Assembly: GCF_019904255.1 (NCBI RefSeq)
Contig: NZ_CP063203.1
Coordinates: 496,001 to 560,000, forward strand
Source: Marixanthomonas sp. SCSIO 43207
GTDB lineage: Bacteria; Bacteroidota; Bacteroidia; Flavobacteriales; Flavobacteriaceae
Reading direction: 5' to 3'
DNA: 64,000 bases
Shown: piece by piece, positions 1-7,706 of the stretch
How positions within the stretch are numbered: the stretch's first letter is position 1
How the letters are laid out: every line of letters starts with the position of its first letter
The notes under the pieces: generated by a model
Told to the model about the DNA's origin: nothing
Seen by the model: only the letters and a program-made list of their open reading frames with translations
Databases searched by the model: none
Position numbers and translations under genes: made by a program

Positions 1-1
1 C

Positions 2-298
2 CCCGAAAATGCTCAAAATGTTACTGTAAATGTACCGGTAAATATAAACGGAACACTTAATAATCCTTCAATTTCTGTTGATACAAAGTCTGCAGTTTCT
101 GAACTTACACAACGATTGATCGAAAAACAAAAACAAGAATTAAAAGATAAAGGAACTGATATTCTTGGTGATATTCTCGGCGGCGGAAACAAAAAAGACT
201 CTACAGACACACAGCAAAACACCACGACGGTAGTTAAAGATATTTTAGGAGGTATTTTTGGCGGAAAGAAAAAAGATACTACCAATAACGGAGGTTAA
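2..298 (+). CDS. AsmA-like protein, C-terminal end only (partial)
   Basis: The reading frame is open from the left window edge to a TAA at 296-298, so only the last 98 residues are visible. The readable part has a segment like the end of an AsmA repeat (VNVPVNINGTLNNPSISVD), then a charged helix (QRLIEKQKQELKDKGTDIL) and two glycine/lysine blocks, DILGGGNKKDST and DILGGIFGGKKKDT. This tail is typical of large AsmA-family proteins of Bacteroidota, which are membrane-anchored and thought to act in envelope lipid homeostasis. The family call rests on the tail alone, because the N-terminal domain lies outside the window. The duplicated DILGG motif looks like a small internal repeat. Confidence 0.6.
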   Translation, partial: PENAQNVTVNVPVNINGTLNNPSISVDTKSAVSELTQRLIEKQKQELKDKGTDILGDILGGGNKKDSTDTQQNTTTVVKDILGGIFGGKKKDTTNNGG

Positions 299-372
299 CT
301 TTAAGGTTCCCTTGCATTTTAATTGCATTACAAATCCTATATTAATGCATTAAATATTTAACCTCATACTAG

Positions 373-1023
373 ATGGTATATGACATTATAATGCTGTTGG
401 TTTTTTTACTCACGGGTTTTTTGGCCTCTGGACTTGGTGCAATTCCTGCAAGTTCTTCAAACGTTGCTGTTGTTACCACGACGTTGAAAAAATCTTTTAA
501 AAAAGGTTTTAAAATTACTATTGGAGCGGCTATTGGTAGTGTAATTCTATCTTATATTGCTTTAAATTACAGCCGCATGTTTACTGATTTTTTTGAAGAA
601 AACCGCTGGCTTCAATATAGCTTTGTTTTTACATTTTTTGTGATAGGCGTTTTAGTGTTACTACGAAAACGATTTAAGCTAGATTTTAAAAATCCTCTTT
701 CTGAAAATTGGCAAATAGGTGGTTTTTGGAAAGGACTTTTTTTAGCCCTATTAAATCCTCCAGCACTTATTTTCTGGATTGTATTAATAAGTATTGCAAA
801 CAGATATCTTTTCACTCTTTCTAAATTCAGTCCTGTTTTAAATTTAATTTTATTTTTTGCAGGGATCTTCTTCGGAAAAATTATTACGCTGTATTACTAC
901 GGAAAAATGAGTGATCACTTTAAAGATAGACAACAAAAAAACAACCCCATAATTTACAATATTATTGGCGCCGCACTAGTTGTAGGATCTGTTGTGCAGT
1001 TTATAAGAATGTTAATGGATTAA
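373..1023 (+). CDS. LysE-family membrane exporter
   Basis: A 216-residue inner-membrane protein with about six hydrophobic segments (roughly 5-25, 45-65, 80-97, 115-137, 152-172 and 193-213). Its glycine-rich first helix (TGFLASGLGAIPASSSNVAV) and the NPPALIFWI segment near residue 127 fit the LysE/RhtB fold of amino-acid and small-metabolite exporters. The flavobacterial branch has no proven substrate. The ATG at 373 lies 75 bases after the AsmA-like gene. Its TAA overlaps the TAA of the convergent DUF2797 gene, so the two stops share bases 1021-1022 and no terminator separates them. The fold is fairly certain and the substrate unknown. Confidence 0.75.
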   Translation: MVYDIIMLLVFLLTGFLASGLGAIPASSSNVAVVTTTLKKSFKKGFKITIGAAIGSVILSYIALNYSRMFTDFFEENRWLQYSFVFTFFVIGVLVLLRKRFKLDFKNPLSENWQIGGFWKGLFLALLNPPALIFWIVLISIANRYLFTLSKFSPVLNLILFFAGIFFGKIITLYYYGKMSDHFKDRQQKNNPIIYNIIGAALVVGSVVQFIRMLMD

Positions 1024-1814
1024 GCTACTTTAATAGAAACCACATACCCTTCATTTCCGCGTACATTAAACACAGTATTATCTTCAAAAATCAAATATTG
1101 TGCTTTAATTCCTTTTAAAACTCCTTCGTAAAATGGGGTTTTTTGTAGGTTTAAACTTTTAAGCTTGGTAGGGTATTGCAATACGGGGAATTCTAGATTG
1201 GTTTCGGTATTATTTTCAATATAATAATCTTTCGCTTCTTCAGGAATGTACTGTTTTAAGTTATTACGCCACGCTACCAAGTTCTCGTCTTTAATATCAT
1301 TTTTAAGCATAGTACGCCAGTTGGTTTTATCTGCTACGTGGTCTTTTAAGGCTACTTCGGTTATTCCGGCTAAATACCTATTTGGTACTTCTACAATTTC
1401 AATTGCTTCGTGTGCACCTTGATCAATCCAGCGTGTAGGCACTTGCGTTTTTCTAGTAACGCCTACTTTTACATTGCTACTATTGGCAAGATAGACAATG
1501 TGTGGTTGCAACTGTACTTTCTTTTCATATTCTAGGTCACGATCTTCCTTATCAAGATGGGCTGTACTCAATTCTGGTTTCATAATCCAGTCTGCAGCTT
1601 GCGGAATTTCATAAAAACAGTCATAACAAAAACCTTGTCTATAGATTTTTTTTTCTAGGCCGCAATTAAGACATTGAAATTTCAGAAAATTTATTGAAAC
1701 CTTTTTGTCTAGTAATTGATTGACATTGAGGAAGTCATTTTCAAACACTAAGTAATACTGAATAGGCGAGCCGTTTTCAGTCTTCATTTTAGTTAATACA
1801 CCTTCGTAATTCAT
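1020..1814 (-). CDS. DUF2797 zinc-ribbon protein
   Basis: A 264-residue cytoplasmic protein. I place the start at the ATG at 1814: it gives the usual family N-terminus (MNYEGVLTKM), whereas the longer frame to 1865 would run into the divergent gene. Two Cys pairs, CLNC and CYDC (Cys48, 51, 63 and 66), form a likely zinc ribbon. After it, VYLANSSNVKVGVTR followed by RWIDQGA resembles the start of a GIY-YIG nuclease-type core; that resemblance is my inference. DUF2797 has no established function that I can name. The gene faces away from the GH3-like gene, with only 44 bases between the two starts, so both promoters must overlap there. Confidence 0.75.
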   Translation of the reverse strand: MNYEGVLTKMKTENGSPIQYYLVFENDFLNVNQLLDKKVSINFLKFQCLNCGLEKKIYRQGFCYDCFYEIPQAADWIMKPELSTAHLDKEDRDLEYEKKVQLQPHIVYLANSSNVKVGVTRKTQVPTRWIDQGAHEAIEIVEVPNRYLAGITEVALKDHVADKTNWRTMLKNDIKDENLVAWRNNLKQYIPEEAKDYYIENNTETNLEFPVLQYPTKLKSLNLQKTPFYEGVLKGIKAQYLIFEDNTVFNVRGNEGYVVSIKVA

Positions 1815-1858
1815 AAAAAGAAAATTCTTATTTTTATGCTTTAAAGATAGGTTAAAAT

Positions 1859-3373
1859 ATGCCAATCCCCATAGTAAACTCCATCGCTTCGTGGTTTTTA
1901 AAGAAACGATTTCATCAAATTGAATTGTTTCTGAAATATCCTATAGAAGTTCAGGAAGAACTAATGCACGTTTTGCTAGAAAAAGCAAAACATACCGAAA
2001 TAGGAAAAGAATATGACTTCGCATCTATAAAAACCTATAAAGATTTTGCAGAGCGAATTCCCATCACCACGTATGAAGATAATGAAGCTCGTATTGAACG
2101 TGCCAGACAAGGTGAAACCAACATCTTTTGGCCCAAACCTATAAAGTGGTTTGCAAAAAGTAGCGGTACCACCAATGCCAAAAGTAAATTTATCCCTGTA
2201 AGTGAAGAATCGCTAGAACACTGCCACTACGCCGCCAGTAAAGATTTGTTATGTATGTACCTCAACAACAATCCAGACTCGCAGCTATTTGTTGGTAAAG
2301 GATTAAGACTAGGCGGCAGTAAAGAACTCTATAAGGATAATGGTACCGTGTATGGTGACTTATCTGCTATTTTAATAGACAATATGCCTTTTTGGGCAGA
2401 GTTTAGCAGCACACCAAGCAATGAAGTTTCATTAATGGGTGATTGGGAAACCAAAATGGATGCAATTGTCAATCAAACCATAAAAGAGAAAGTAACTAGC
2501 CTTGCCGGAGTTCCTTCTTGGATGCTTGTTTTACTGAATAATGTTATTGAAAAAAGCGGTAAAGATAATTTATTTGAAATTTGGCCCAACTTAGAAGTTT
2601 ATTTTCATGGTGGTGTGAGCTTTGAGCCTTATGTAGAGCAATATAAAAAACTATTGCCTCGCGATACATTTCGGTATTATGAAATTTATAATGCTTCGGA
2701 AGGATTTTTTGCTATTCAAGATCGCAACAATAGCAATGAATTACTGTTAATGCTTGACTACGGAATTTTTTATGAATTTATCCCGATGGACACTTATGGT
2801 ACTTCAGAAGAAAAGGTAATCCCGTTAAGTGAGGTAGAAAAAGGCAAAAATTATGCAATAGTTATTACTACCAATGCTGGCTTGTGGAGATACAAAATAG
2901 GCGACACCATACGTTTTACCTCAATCAATCCCTATAGAATTAAGGTAACAGGGCGCACCAAGCATTTTATCAATGCCTTTGGCGAAGAATTAATCATAGA
3001 AAATGCAGAAGCTGCCCTTAGAAAAGCTACTCAATTAACCCAAACCGAAATTGTAGATTATACAGCTGCACCTATTTTTATGGACGGAAATAAAAAAGGA
3101 GCACACGAGTGGATTATCGAGTTTAAAACTCCACCAGATGACTTTGACTTTTTCTGTCAATTGCTCGATAAAGCACTTCAAGAAGTTAATAGCGATTATG
3201 AAGCTAAACGAAATAATAATACTACGCTGAGAGCTCCCACAATTCATGCTGCACGAGAACAATTGTTTTATGATTGGTTAAAAAACAAAAATAAACTTGG
3301 CGGTCAACATAAAGTACCGCGTTTGTCAAATACTAGAACGTATCTAGAAGAGCTTCTTTTACTTAATAAATAA
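1859..3373 (+). CDS. GH3-like acyl-adenylating enzyme
   Basis: A 504-residue soluble protein of the GH3 family, known from plants, where members conjugate amino acids to jasmonate or auxin, and widespread in Bacteroidota. The phosphate-binding motif SSGTTNAKSKFIP is at 101-113. It is followed by the family segments YYEIYNASEGFFA (about 275-287) and LWRYKIGDTIRF (about 345), and by the conserved C-terminal stretch TGRTKHFINAFGEELI. The length is normal and the protein looks intact. By family it should activate a carboxylate as an acyl-AMP and pass it to an amine or thiol, but no bacterial substrate is established and nothing nearby points to one. Confidence 0.85.
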   Translation: MPIPIVNSIASWFLKKRFHQIELFLKYPIEVQEELMHVLLEKAKHTEIGKEYDFASIKTYKDFAERIPITTYEDNEARIERARQGETNIFWPKPIKWFAKSSGTTNAKSKFIPVSEESLEHCHYAASKDLLCMYLNNNPDSQLFVGKGLRLGGSKELYKDNGTVYGDLSAILIDNMPFWAEFSSTPSNEVSLMGDWETKMDAIVNQTIKEKVTSLAGVPSWMLVLLNNVIEKSGKDNLFEIWPNLEVYFHGGVSFEPYVEQYKKLLPRDTFRYYEIYNASEGFFAIQDRNNSNELLLMLDYGIFYEFIPMDTYGTSEEKVIPLSEVEKGKNYAIVITTNAGLWRYKIGDTIRFTSINPYRIKVTGRTKHFINAFGEELIIENAEAALRKATQLTQTEIVDYTAAPIFMDGNKKGAHEWIIEFKTPPDDFDFFCQLLDKALQEVNSDYEAKRNNNTTLRAPTIHAAREQLFYDWLKNKNKLGGQHKVPRLSNTRTYLEELLLLNK

Positions 3374-3475
3374 CCCTTTAAAAACAGGACTCTCAACGAT
3401 GATTTTTTCACTTAATCGAAAATGAAAAAACAGCGTGTTTTTAAACGAATTTCTATATCCGTTCAACTAAATTTT

Positions 3476-3506
3476 TTGGTACTATTTTTCTTACACAGTA
3501 CGTTTG
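3476..3506 (+). promoter_or_regulatory. Promoter of the small lipoprotein gene
   Basis: TTG at 3476-3478, a 20-base spacer and TACGTTTG at 3499-3506 match the Bacteroidota housekeeping promoter consensus (TTG, 17-23 bases, TAnnTTTG). Transcription would begin near 3513, about 20 bases before the ATG at 3534. Confidence 0.6.
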
Positions 3507-3533
3507 TGTCAAATTAATAGCTTAATAAGCGTT

Positions 3534-3713
3534 ATGAAAAAAGTAGTATTTATCGTATTTGGAATTCTTTTAATTCTTTCAACTGCATCTTGTGCAACTG
3601 CAACTTCGGTAAAGGATCAAGATATTGCCGGTTATACACTTAAAAACAAGAAAGAACAGATGCAACAGAAAATTCTTCATAAGAAGAACAAGACTGTTAT
3701 TGCAACACCATAA
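3534..3713 (+). CDS. Small lipoprotein of unknown function
   Basis: A 59-residue precursor. The ATG at 3534 gives a compact lipoprotein signal (MKKVVFIVFGILLILSTASC) with the lipobox STASC; an upstream in-frame ATG at 3504 lies inside the promoter and is rejected. The mature part has about 40 residues (ATATSVKDQDIAG, then a Lys/Gln-rich stretch). It carries no recognisable domain and should be anchored in a membrane facing the periplasm. The gene stands alone between its own promoter and a strong terminator at 3744-3780, so it is probably a single-gene transcript. The family is not recognised. Confidence 0.6.
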   Translation: MKKVVFIVFGILLILSTASCATATSVKDQDIAGYTLKNKKEQMQQKILHKKNKTVIATP

Positions 3714-3743
3714 TATTATACATTAGATTAGTTTAAGTTAGAT

Positions 3744-3780
3744 AAAAAGCCCCGAAGATTAATTTCTTCGAGGCTTTTTT
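3744..3780. terminator. Bidirectional intrinsic terminator
   Basis: The stem AAAAAGCC-CGAAGA pairs with TCTTCG-GGCTTTTTT around the loop TTAATT, with one internal mismatch. There is an A-tract on the left and a T-tract on the right. It lies between the convergent lipoprotein gene and clpX and can serve both. Confidence 0.8.
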
Positions 3781-3805
3781 GATTTTTTAGAATATGTGAT
3801 TTTTT

Positions 3806-5041
3806 TTATGAAACTGCTTTTAACTTTTTAATAGTTGATTTATTCAATTTTTCTTCAGCATATTCTTTGGTTACGTGTAAGGTTTTGTTTTCGGTTCCTG
3901 GTAACTCAAACATAGCGTCTGTTAATACAGCCTCACACAATGAACGTAGCCCTCTTGCTCCTAGTTTATACTCTACAGCTTGTTCTACGATAAAATCGAG
4001 TGCTTCTTCAGTAACTACCAATTCTATTTCATCCATTTCAAACAGTTTAATATACTGTTTGATAATAGCATTTTTGGGTACTGTCAAGATATCTTTTAAA
4101 GCACCTTTATCTAGAGGGTTCATATATGTTAATACCGGCAAACGACCAATAATTTCAGGTATTAAACCGAAATCTTTTAAATCCTTCGGAATAATATATT
4201 TAAGCATATTATCGCGCTCTAGTGTATCTTCCTTTTTTGAAGCACTAAAGCCTACAGCTTGCAAGTTTAATCGTTTTGAAATTTTCTTTTCAATACCATC
4301 AAAAGCTCCTCCTGCAATGAAGAGGATATTTTCGGTATCTACTTCTATAAATTTTTGATCGGGATGCTTACGGCCACCTTTAGGAGGAACATTTACTGTT
4401 GTTCCTTCTAGAAGCTTTAACAGCGCTTGCTGCACACCTTCTCCACTTACATCTCGTGTAATGGACGGGTTGTCGCTTTTACGGGCTATTTTATCAATTT
4501 CATCAATAAAAACGATTCCGTTTTGAGCTTTTTCAACGTTGTAATCTGCTGCTTGAAGCAAACGGGTTAAAATGCTTTCTACATCTTCACCTACATAGCC
4601 TGCTTCGGTTAAAACAGTTGCGTCAACTATAGCCAATGGTACATTTAACATTCTAGCTACTGTTTTGGCAACTAATGTTTTTCCTGTTCCTGTTTCTCCT
4701 ACAATGATGATGTTACTTTTTTGTATTTCAATATCATCGTCGCTTTTTGGCTGAAGCAATCGTTTATAATGATTATAAACAGCAACAGACATTACTTTTT
4801 TTGTATTTTCTTGTCCTATTACATAATCATCTAAAAAAGCCTTTATAGTGGTTGGCTTCTTTAACATAACATCTTTTGATATTTCACTTTTTGTAGAATG
4901 CAATGCTTCTTCTACAACAATGCCATGAGCTTGTTCTATACAACGATCACAAATATGAGCATCAAGACCGGCAATTAATAAGCTGGTCTCTGCTTTTTTT
5001 CTTCCACAAAAGGAACATTCTAATCCTTCTTCTTTCGACAT
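3806..5041 (-). CDS. clpX: ClpX, ATPase subunit of the ClpXP protease
   Basis: A 411-residue AAA+ unfoldase that recognises, unfolds and threads proteins into ClpP. Visible features are the N-terminal C4 zinc finger (Cys9, 12, 31 and 34), Walker A GETGTGKT near 115, pore loop GYVGED near 147, Walker B VFIDEID near 176, and a VGF tripeptide (in LQAVGFSAS) at the position of the ClpP-docking IGF loop. Length and domains are normal. It follows clpP after a 40-base gap and clpP follows tig, the classical tig-clpP-clpX order, so the three are probably expressed together, ending at the terminator at 3744-3780. Confidence 0.97.
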   Translation of the reverse strand: MSKEEGLECSFCGRKKAETSLLIAGLDAHICDRCIEQAHGIVVEEALHSTKSEISKDVMLKKPTTIKAFLDDYVIGQENTKKVMSVAVYNHYKRLLQPKSDDDIEIQKSNIIIVGETGTGKTLVAKTVARMLNVPLAIVDATVLTEAGYVGEDVESILTRLLQAADYNVEKAQNGIVFIDEIDKIARKSDNPSITRDVSGEGVQQALLKLLEGTTVNVPPKGGRKHPDQKFIEVDTENILFIAGGAFDGIEKKISKRLNLQAVGFSASKKEDTLERDNMLKYIIPKDLKDFGLIPEIIGRLPVLTYMNPLDKGALKDILTVPKNAIIKQYIKLFEMDEIELVVTEEALDFIVEQAVEYKLGARGLRSLCEAVLTDAMFELPGTENKTLHVTKEYAEEKLNKSTIKKLKAVS

Positions 5042-5081
5042 ATTATTTGATGTTTTTCAAAAATTAAAACTTAAAGTTTTT

Positions 5082-5756
5082 TTAATTACGGTTTAAAATT
5101 TCATCAATCATACCGTAATCCAAAGCTTTATCTGCTTTCATCCAGTAATCGCGGTCGCTATCTTCATATACTTTCTCATATTTTTGACCACTATGTTTTG
5201 CGATGATTTTGTACAATTCTTCTTTTAAAGTAATTATTTCACGAGCTGTAATTTCAATATCACTTGCTTGTCCTTGAGCACCTCCTAATGGTTGGTGAAT
5301 CATGACACGTGAGTGTGTTAAACCACTGCGTTTTCCTTTTTCTCCTGCACATAACAATACTGCTGCCATAGAAGCTGCCATACCTGTACATATAGTTGCT
5401 ACGTCTGGTTTTATGAATTGCATGGTATCATATATACCTAAACCAGCATAAACACTACCGCCGGGCGAATTAATATATATTTGAATATCTTTTGAAGCAT
5501 CTGTACTTTCTAAAAACAATAATTGTGCTTGAACAATGTTTGCTACTTGATCACTTATTCCTGTACCTAAGAAAATGATACGATCCATCATTAAACGTGA
5601 AAAAACATCCATTGCAACAGCATTCATCTGGCGTTCTTCTATAATATTTGGGGTAAGACCTACCGGGTTCATACTACTTACTATTTTATCGTAATACAAA
5701 CTGCTTACTCCTTGATCTTTGATAGCAAACTTTTTAAATTCTTTTCCGTAGTCCAT
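5082..5756 (-). CDS. clpP: ClpP, ATP-dependent protease proteolytic subunit
   Basis: A 224-residue serine protease that assembles into the two-ring barrel of ClpXP. The catalytic triad is readable: Ser in GMAASMAAVLL, His in SRVMIHQPLGG and Asp in DRDYWMKADKALDYG. Oligomer-contact segments such as SPGGSVYAGLGIYD are intact. A short N-terminal extension (about 30 residues before NIIEERQMN) may be a propeptide or linker. It lies between tig (83-base gap carrying a hairpin) and clpX (40-base gap). Confidence 0.97.
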   Translation of the reverse strand: MDYGKEFKKFAIKDQGVSSLYYDKIVSSMNPVGLTPNIIEERQMNAVAMDVFSRLMMDRIIFLGTGISDQVANIVQAQLLFLESTDASKDIQIYINSPGGSVYAGLGIYDTMQFIKPDVATICTGMAASMAAVLLCAGEKGKRSGLTHSRVMIHQPLGGAQGQASDIEITAREIITLKEELYKIIAKHSGQKYEKVYEDSDRDYWMKADKALDYGMIDEILNRN

Positions 5757-5786
5757 AAATTTTTTTATCTCTTTTCTTTAAACAAA

Positions 5787-5818
5787 TTAGGCGTTGAAGC
5801 TATATATTCAACGCCTAA
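5787..5818 (-). terminator. Hairpin between tig and clpP (attenuator or partial terminator)
   Basis: A 12-base perfect stem (TTAGGCGTTGAA with TTCAACGCCTAA) around an 8-base loop lies just after the tig stop. On the minus strand it is preceded by an A-run and followed by ATTTGTTTAAAG, a weak U-tract. It probably reduces rather than blocks read-through into clpP. Confidence 0.5.
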
Positions 5819-5839
5819 AGATACCTTTTTTTTACTGAA

Positions 5840-7162
5840 TTATGAGTACGCTTCTTTTATGAAATCATCATAAGAAACTTCTTTTTCTTTCAGTTTTGCA
5901 TTTTCTTTAAAGAACTCAAGCATTTTATTGGTATTTAACTGCTCTGTCATTCTTTTTACTTCTTCTTCATTGCTTAAAATACGTGCTGCAATTCCGTCTA
6001 GCTCTTCGTCACTTGGGTTTGTGTTGCCAAATTGAGCCATCTGTGCTTTGATCATCTGCTTGCTGTAATCTTTCAACTCATCAAATGAAACTTGTAAATC
6101 GTTTTCATTGCGTATTTTACCTTCAATTAATTGATAACGAAGTCCTTTTTCACTGCGCTCATATTCAGCTTTTGCTTCTTCTTCAGTCATTGGTTTTTCA
6201 CCAGATACTTGAATCCACTTTTGTAAAAATTCTGTTGGAAGATCAAATTTTGTATTTTCAATTAAGTCTTCAACTACATCATTCAATAGCTTTTGATCAC
6301 TTTGTTGTTCAAATTGCTTCTCAGCATCTTCCTTAATTTTGGCACGAAGTTCTTCTTCAGATGTTACTTCTCCTTCTCCAAATAGTTTATCAAAAAACTC
6401 TTGGTTCATTTCGGCCATTTCTCTGGTATTGATTTCTTCTACTTTAAAATCTACTTTGATATCTAAGCCGTGAGCGTCATCGTGAGATACACCTAAGTGT
6501 TTTTGGTTGTCATGATCATCGTTAAAAAGCCCTTTTGTTTTTAAGGTAATTACATCTCCAATTTTAGCATCTTTTAATGCTTTTAATTGTTTTTTACCTT
6601 TTATAATTTCTGTACTAAAGGTTGTTGGTTTGTCAATGTCATTTTCATCAGAGGTGAAAGTTCCTGTAATTTCATCACCGTCTTCTACTTTATCTTTTGC
6701 AATTAATTTACCGTATTGTTTGCGTATTGACTCTACTTGATTATCAATCATTTTATCATCTGCAACAATCTTATAGCGTGTAACAGCTTTTTTTCCTTTT
6801 ACATCAACGTCAAATTCTGGTGCTAGACCTAAATCAAATTCAAAAGTGAAGTTTTCGGCGTTCCAATCTACATCCTTTTCATTTTTAGGAATTGGATTAC
6901 CAAGCACATCTAGTTTTTCTTCGGTTAAATACTTGTGTAAATTATCTTGAAGTAATTTGTTTACTTCTTCAACCAAAACTGCTGTTCCGTATTGTTTTTT
7001 AACCATTCCCATAGGCACGTGCCCTTTTCTAAAACCGGGAATGTTTGCGTTTTTACGATAGTTCTTCAGAATAGATTCTACCTTATCTGAGTAATCATCT
7101 TTTGAAATTTCTACTGTAAGTACAGCATTTAAGCTATCAATGTCTTTTTTTGTAATATTCAT
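5840..7162 (-). CDS. tig: Trigger factor, ribosome-bound chaperone
   Basis: A 440-residue chaperone that meets nascent chains at the ribosome exit. The ribosome-docking signature GFRKGHVP is at 43-50. A divergent FKBP-like middle domain covers about 150-245 (KDKVEDGDEITGTF and following). The rest is the long helical C-terminal chaperone body, rich in Glu and Lys. The prolyl-isomerase pocket is poorly conserved, as is usual in Bacteroidota trigger factors. It is the first gene of the tig-clpP-clpX run and has a clear promoter at 7229-7259. Confidence 0.93.
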   Translation of the reverse strand: MNITKKDIDSLNAVLTVEISKDDYSDKVESILKNYRKNANIPGFRKGHVPMGMVKKQYGTAVLVEEVNKLLQDNLHKYLTEEKLDVLGNPIPKNEKDVDWNAENFTFEFDLGLAPEFDVDVKGKKAVTRYKIVADDKMIDNQVESIRKQYGKLIAKDKVEDGDEITGTFTSDENDIDKPTTFSTEIIKGKKQLKALKDAKIGDVITLKTKGLFNDDHDNQKHLGVSHDDAHGLDIKVDFKVEEINTREMAEMNQEFFDKLFGEGEVTSEEELRAKIKEDAEKQFEQQSDQKLLNDVVEDLIENTKFDLPTEFLQKWIQVSGEKPMTEEEAKAEYERSEKGLRYQLIEGKIRNENDLQVSFDELKDYSKQMIKAQMAQFGNTNPSDEELDGIAARILSNEEEVKRMTEQLNTNKMLEFFKENAKLKEKEVSYDDFIKEAYS

Positions 7163-7228
7163 TTTTCTGAAAAATTTACCTCAAGAGGTTGTTTTTTGTC
7201 TTTTTCTTTTCCTTAAAATTTCGGGTTG

Positions 7229-7259
7229 CAAAAATAACACAAATTACGCAAGACAACAA
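7229..7259 (-). promoter_or_regulatory. Promoter of tig
   Basis: Read on the minus strand, TTG (7259-7257), a 20-base spacer and TATTTTTG (7236-7229) match the Bacteroidota consensus exactly. The expected start of transcription is near 7222, about 60 bases before the tig ATG. Confidence 0.65.
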
Positions 7260-7284
7260 ATAGTATAGCCTGTATTTCAATTAG

Positions 7285-7629
7285 TTATTTTTCAGTCTTT
7301 AAAACTGAAAATAAAATAGATTGTAAAAAGGAAAGTAAAAGACTAAACAACAGGGCCCACCAAATATTTGAAACAGCAAAACCGCTAACAAACCAATCTG
7401 CCATTAAAATAATAATACCATTAATAATTAGTAAAAAAAGTCCTAATGTGATAATGGTAACAGGAAGTGTTAATATAATAAGTATTGGCTTTACAATAAA
7501 ACGAAGTAACGCAATAACAATTGCCACAATAATAGCCGATACATACCCTTCAACAGCTACACCTGGAAGTATTTTAGCGAGAATTACCACTGCGATTGCT
7601 GTGAGTAATATTTTTAATAATGTATTCAT
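7285..7629 (-). CDS. Small four-helix membrane protein (phage-holin-like family)
   Basis: A 114-residue protein made almost wholly of four hydrophobic helices (about 3-22, 27-46, 50-76 and 85-107), with the conserved FIVKPILIILTLPVTIITLGLF segment around residue 44. This matches the family named phage holin 4/DUF360, whose chromosomal members are ordinary membrane proteins of unknown role. There are no phage genes nearby, so a lysis function is unlikely. It lies upstream of tig but behind its own start, with a terminator directly upstream, so it is probably monocistronic. Confidence 0.8.
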   Translation of the reverse strand: MNTLLKILLTAIAVVILAKILPGVAVEGYVSAIIVAIVIALLRFIVKPILIILTLPVTIITLGLFLLIINGIIILMADWFVSGFAVSNIWWALLFSLLLSFLQSILFSVLKTEK

Positions 7630-7650
7630 CCTTTTGTTTTTATAAAGATA

Positions 7651-7686
7651 AAAAAACCGTTTCAGAAAAAACTGAAACGGTTTTTA
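7651..7686 (-). terminator. Intrinsic terminator after the GDSL lipoprotein gene
   Basis: AAAAACCGTTTCAG and CTGAAACGGTTTTT form a 14-base perfect stem around a short A/T loop. The T-tract reads on the minus strand, 20 bases beyond the stop of the upstream gene. Confidence 0.85.
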
Positions 7687-7706
7687 ATTGATGTATTTAT
7701 TTGAAA

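Noticed and set aside
3403-3430. Hairpin TTTTTTCA/TGAAAAAA after the GH3-like gene
   Set aside because: The stem is nearly all A-T and lacks a T-tract after it, so it is unlikely to end transcription.
3867-4358. 163-codon open frame on the plus strand
   Set aside because: It is antisense to the zinc-finger-to-sensor part of clpX, has no family features and exists only because of the clpX codon pattern.
7285-7629. Phage holin suggesting a prophage remnant
   Set aside because: The family name is historical; no phage structural, integrase or lysis genes are near, and the flanks are core genes.
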